Of a DNA stretch of 64,000 nucleotides, positions 63,294-64,000 are shown in pieces. Origin of the DNA: Streptococcus entericus DSM 14446 (GTDB taxonomy: Bacteria; Bacillota; Bacilli; Lactobacillales; Streptococcaceae); NCBI RefSeq assembly GCF_000380025.1, contig NZ_KB904184.1, positions 1 to 64,000 on the forward strand, read 5' to 3'. The notes under the pieces are model-generated. The model ran no database searches. It was not told the origin of the DNA and saw nothing but the letters and a program-made list of their open reading frames with translations. Within the stretch, counting starts at the first letter, position 1. Each line of letters starts with the position of its first letter. The translations under genes and the position numbers were made by a program.

Positions 63294-63641
63294 CTACCTC
63301 ACTTCTACTGCTGTATCTGGATGTTCCCAAATCGGCTCACCGTTTTCTGTAAAACGCATCAGATAGAAACACTTCTCATTCAAAAGCGAAATGTCCAACT
63401 GTGGGACTGCTCCTTGCCACTGGGTACTGGTTTTCATGGTCTCAATTGATACCCATTGTCGTCGGCCTTCTACCCAAACGGGGCGTTGTTCTGTGACCTT
63501 ATAAAAGTAAAAATCAAGGTCTCCCTTGATGCAACGAATGAACTCCCCATAAGTGTTCATATAAGATAAGGCTGTCGCCAAATCAAAAGGCTCAATGACC
63601 TGAGCCTGCTCAAAACTATCCTGAATGGTTTCTTTAGTCAT
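63294..63641 (-). CDS. Hypothetical phage protein (115 aa)
   Basis: Start at MTKETIQDSFEQAQ with AGGAGG upstream; the longer frame lacks a binding site. The domain includes YGEFIRCIKGDLDFYFYKV and an aromatic-rich beta region. Its position before the holin is typical for small tail- or lysis-linked phage genes. Not recognised. Confidence 0.7.
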   Translation of the reverse strand: MTKETIQDSFEQAQVIEPFDLATALSYMNTYGEFIRCIKGDLDFYFYKVTEQRPVWVEGRRQWVSIETMKTSTQWQGAVPQLDISLLNEKCFYLMRFTENGEPIWEHPDTAVEVR

Positions 63642-63846
63642 CTGTTTTTCCTCCTGTCTGTGGTTGGGTTGCCCCTTCAAGTAAGGCTTCCAGCTCCGCA
63701 ATCTGTGCACTGAGTGCCTGATTAGCTTCTTGACTTTCTGCCAATTGAATGGCTAGAAGTTGCTTAGTCGTCAATTCATCTGCCAACTTGGTGCTGAGTT
63801 CTGTAATGGTCAAGCGAAGAGCTTGAATCAAGTCTTGGTCGGTCAT
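63634..63846 (-). CDS. Small coiled-coil phage protein (70 aa)
   Basis: The protein is almost all helix with heptad-like Leu/Ala spacing (LRLTITELSTKLADELTT) and a Gly/Thr tail. It has AAGGAGAA upstream and overlaps the next gene by 8 bp. A phage structural or lysis-linked role is possible. Confidence 0.7.
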   Translation of the reverse strand: MTDQDLIQALRLTITELSTKLADELTTKQLLAIQLAESQEANQALSAQIAELEALLEGATQPQTGGKTDD

Positions 63847-63856
63847 ATCGTTCTCC

Positions 63857-63994
63857 TTATAAATCTTTCATGTGATTGTTGTATTCGTTAATAACGGCTC
63901 GTCGCATATCCATGTTATTGGGGTCCCAGCCGATATTATTCCAATGAATCCAGCACCGTGCCAGTGCTCTGACTGCTCCGACAAGATAGTTCAT
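63857..63994 (-). CDS. Small phage protein (45 aa), possibly extending past the window
   Basis: The frame reads MNYLVGAVRALARCWIHWNN and ends NEYNNHMKDL at a TAA at 63857. The ATG lies 6 bp from the window end and the frame is open beyond it, so the true start may lie outside. It ends 10 bp before the coiled-coil gene start. Confidence 0.5.
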   Translation of the reverse strand: MNYLVGAVRALARCWIHWNNIGWDPNNMDMRRAVINEYNNHMKDL

Positions 63995-64000
63995 ATCGAT

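Larger units (their letters stand above)
57410..64000. mobile_element. One end of an integrated prophage
   Basis: Serine recombinases, endolysin, holin and small phage genes lie in one direction, the usual order at the lysis-integration end of a phage. The rest lies beyond the right edge. The left border is set by the 70-bp repeat and rlmD-like fragment c and is approximate. Confidence 0.8.

Overview
The window is chromosomal DNA of a Streptococcus; I do not assign a species. The evidence is the dnaE-pfkA-pyk block, ylxM-ffh, a gyrA-srtA overlap, xerS next to a difSL-type site, and a tmRNA whose tag reads AKNNTSYALAA. No rRNA, tRNA or CRISPR array was seen.

Bases 1-41.7 kb are core genome. 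In order: the 3' end of an LPxTN-anchored surface protein; a GntR-controlled ABC exporter; dnaE, pfkA and pyk; a FUSC-type transporter and a PerR-like Fur repressor; a zinc metalloprotease; ylxM-ffh; adenosine deaminase; and the difSL/xerS dimer-resolution locus at 16.4-17.5 kb. Gene direction changes there from mostly plus to mostly minus, so this is probably the replication terminus. To the right lie an efeO-efeB-efeU-tatC-tatA-osmC operon (iron uptake with its own Tat translocase), pcrA, a CDF metal exporter, two small membrane-associated genes, ssrA, nox, a seven-gene nucleoside uptake and salvage operon under one strong promoter, a VOC protein, and gyrA-srtA.

Bases 41.7-57.4 kb are an accessory island built from decayed mobile elements and conflict genes. 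It holds an Abi-like pseudogene, an integrase-like fragment, two decayed UmuC/YolD/DUF5960 modules, a ribbon-helix-helix plus ATP-grasp pair, a secreted DNase and several unknown genes. From 49.5 to 56.8 kb there is a candidate defence locus: a PD-(D/E)xK-like protein, DUF1643, Nmad3-like and Nmad2-like proteins, a 40-residue protein, a frameshifted DnaA-type ATPase, a WYL regulator and a tandem CbbX-type AAA+ protein. The same 19-bp inverted repeat lies before the DnaA-like/Nmad operon and before the AAA+ gene, so the WYL protein probably controls both. Three short fragments that look like the 3' end of rlmD (rumA) occur at 48.6, 57.2 and 57.3 kb, together with repeated flanks. They suggest repeated insertion of elements at rlmD.

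Bases 57.4-64 kb hold a DUF3800 gene and one end of a prophage: two overlapping large serine recombinases, a multidomain endolysin, a holin and small phage genes. The prophage continues beyond the window.
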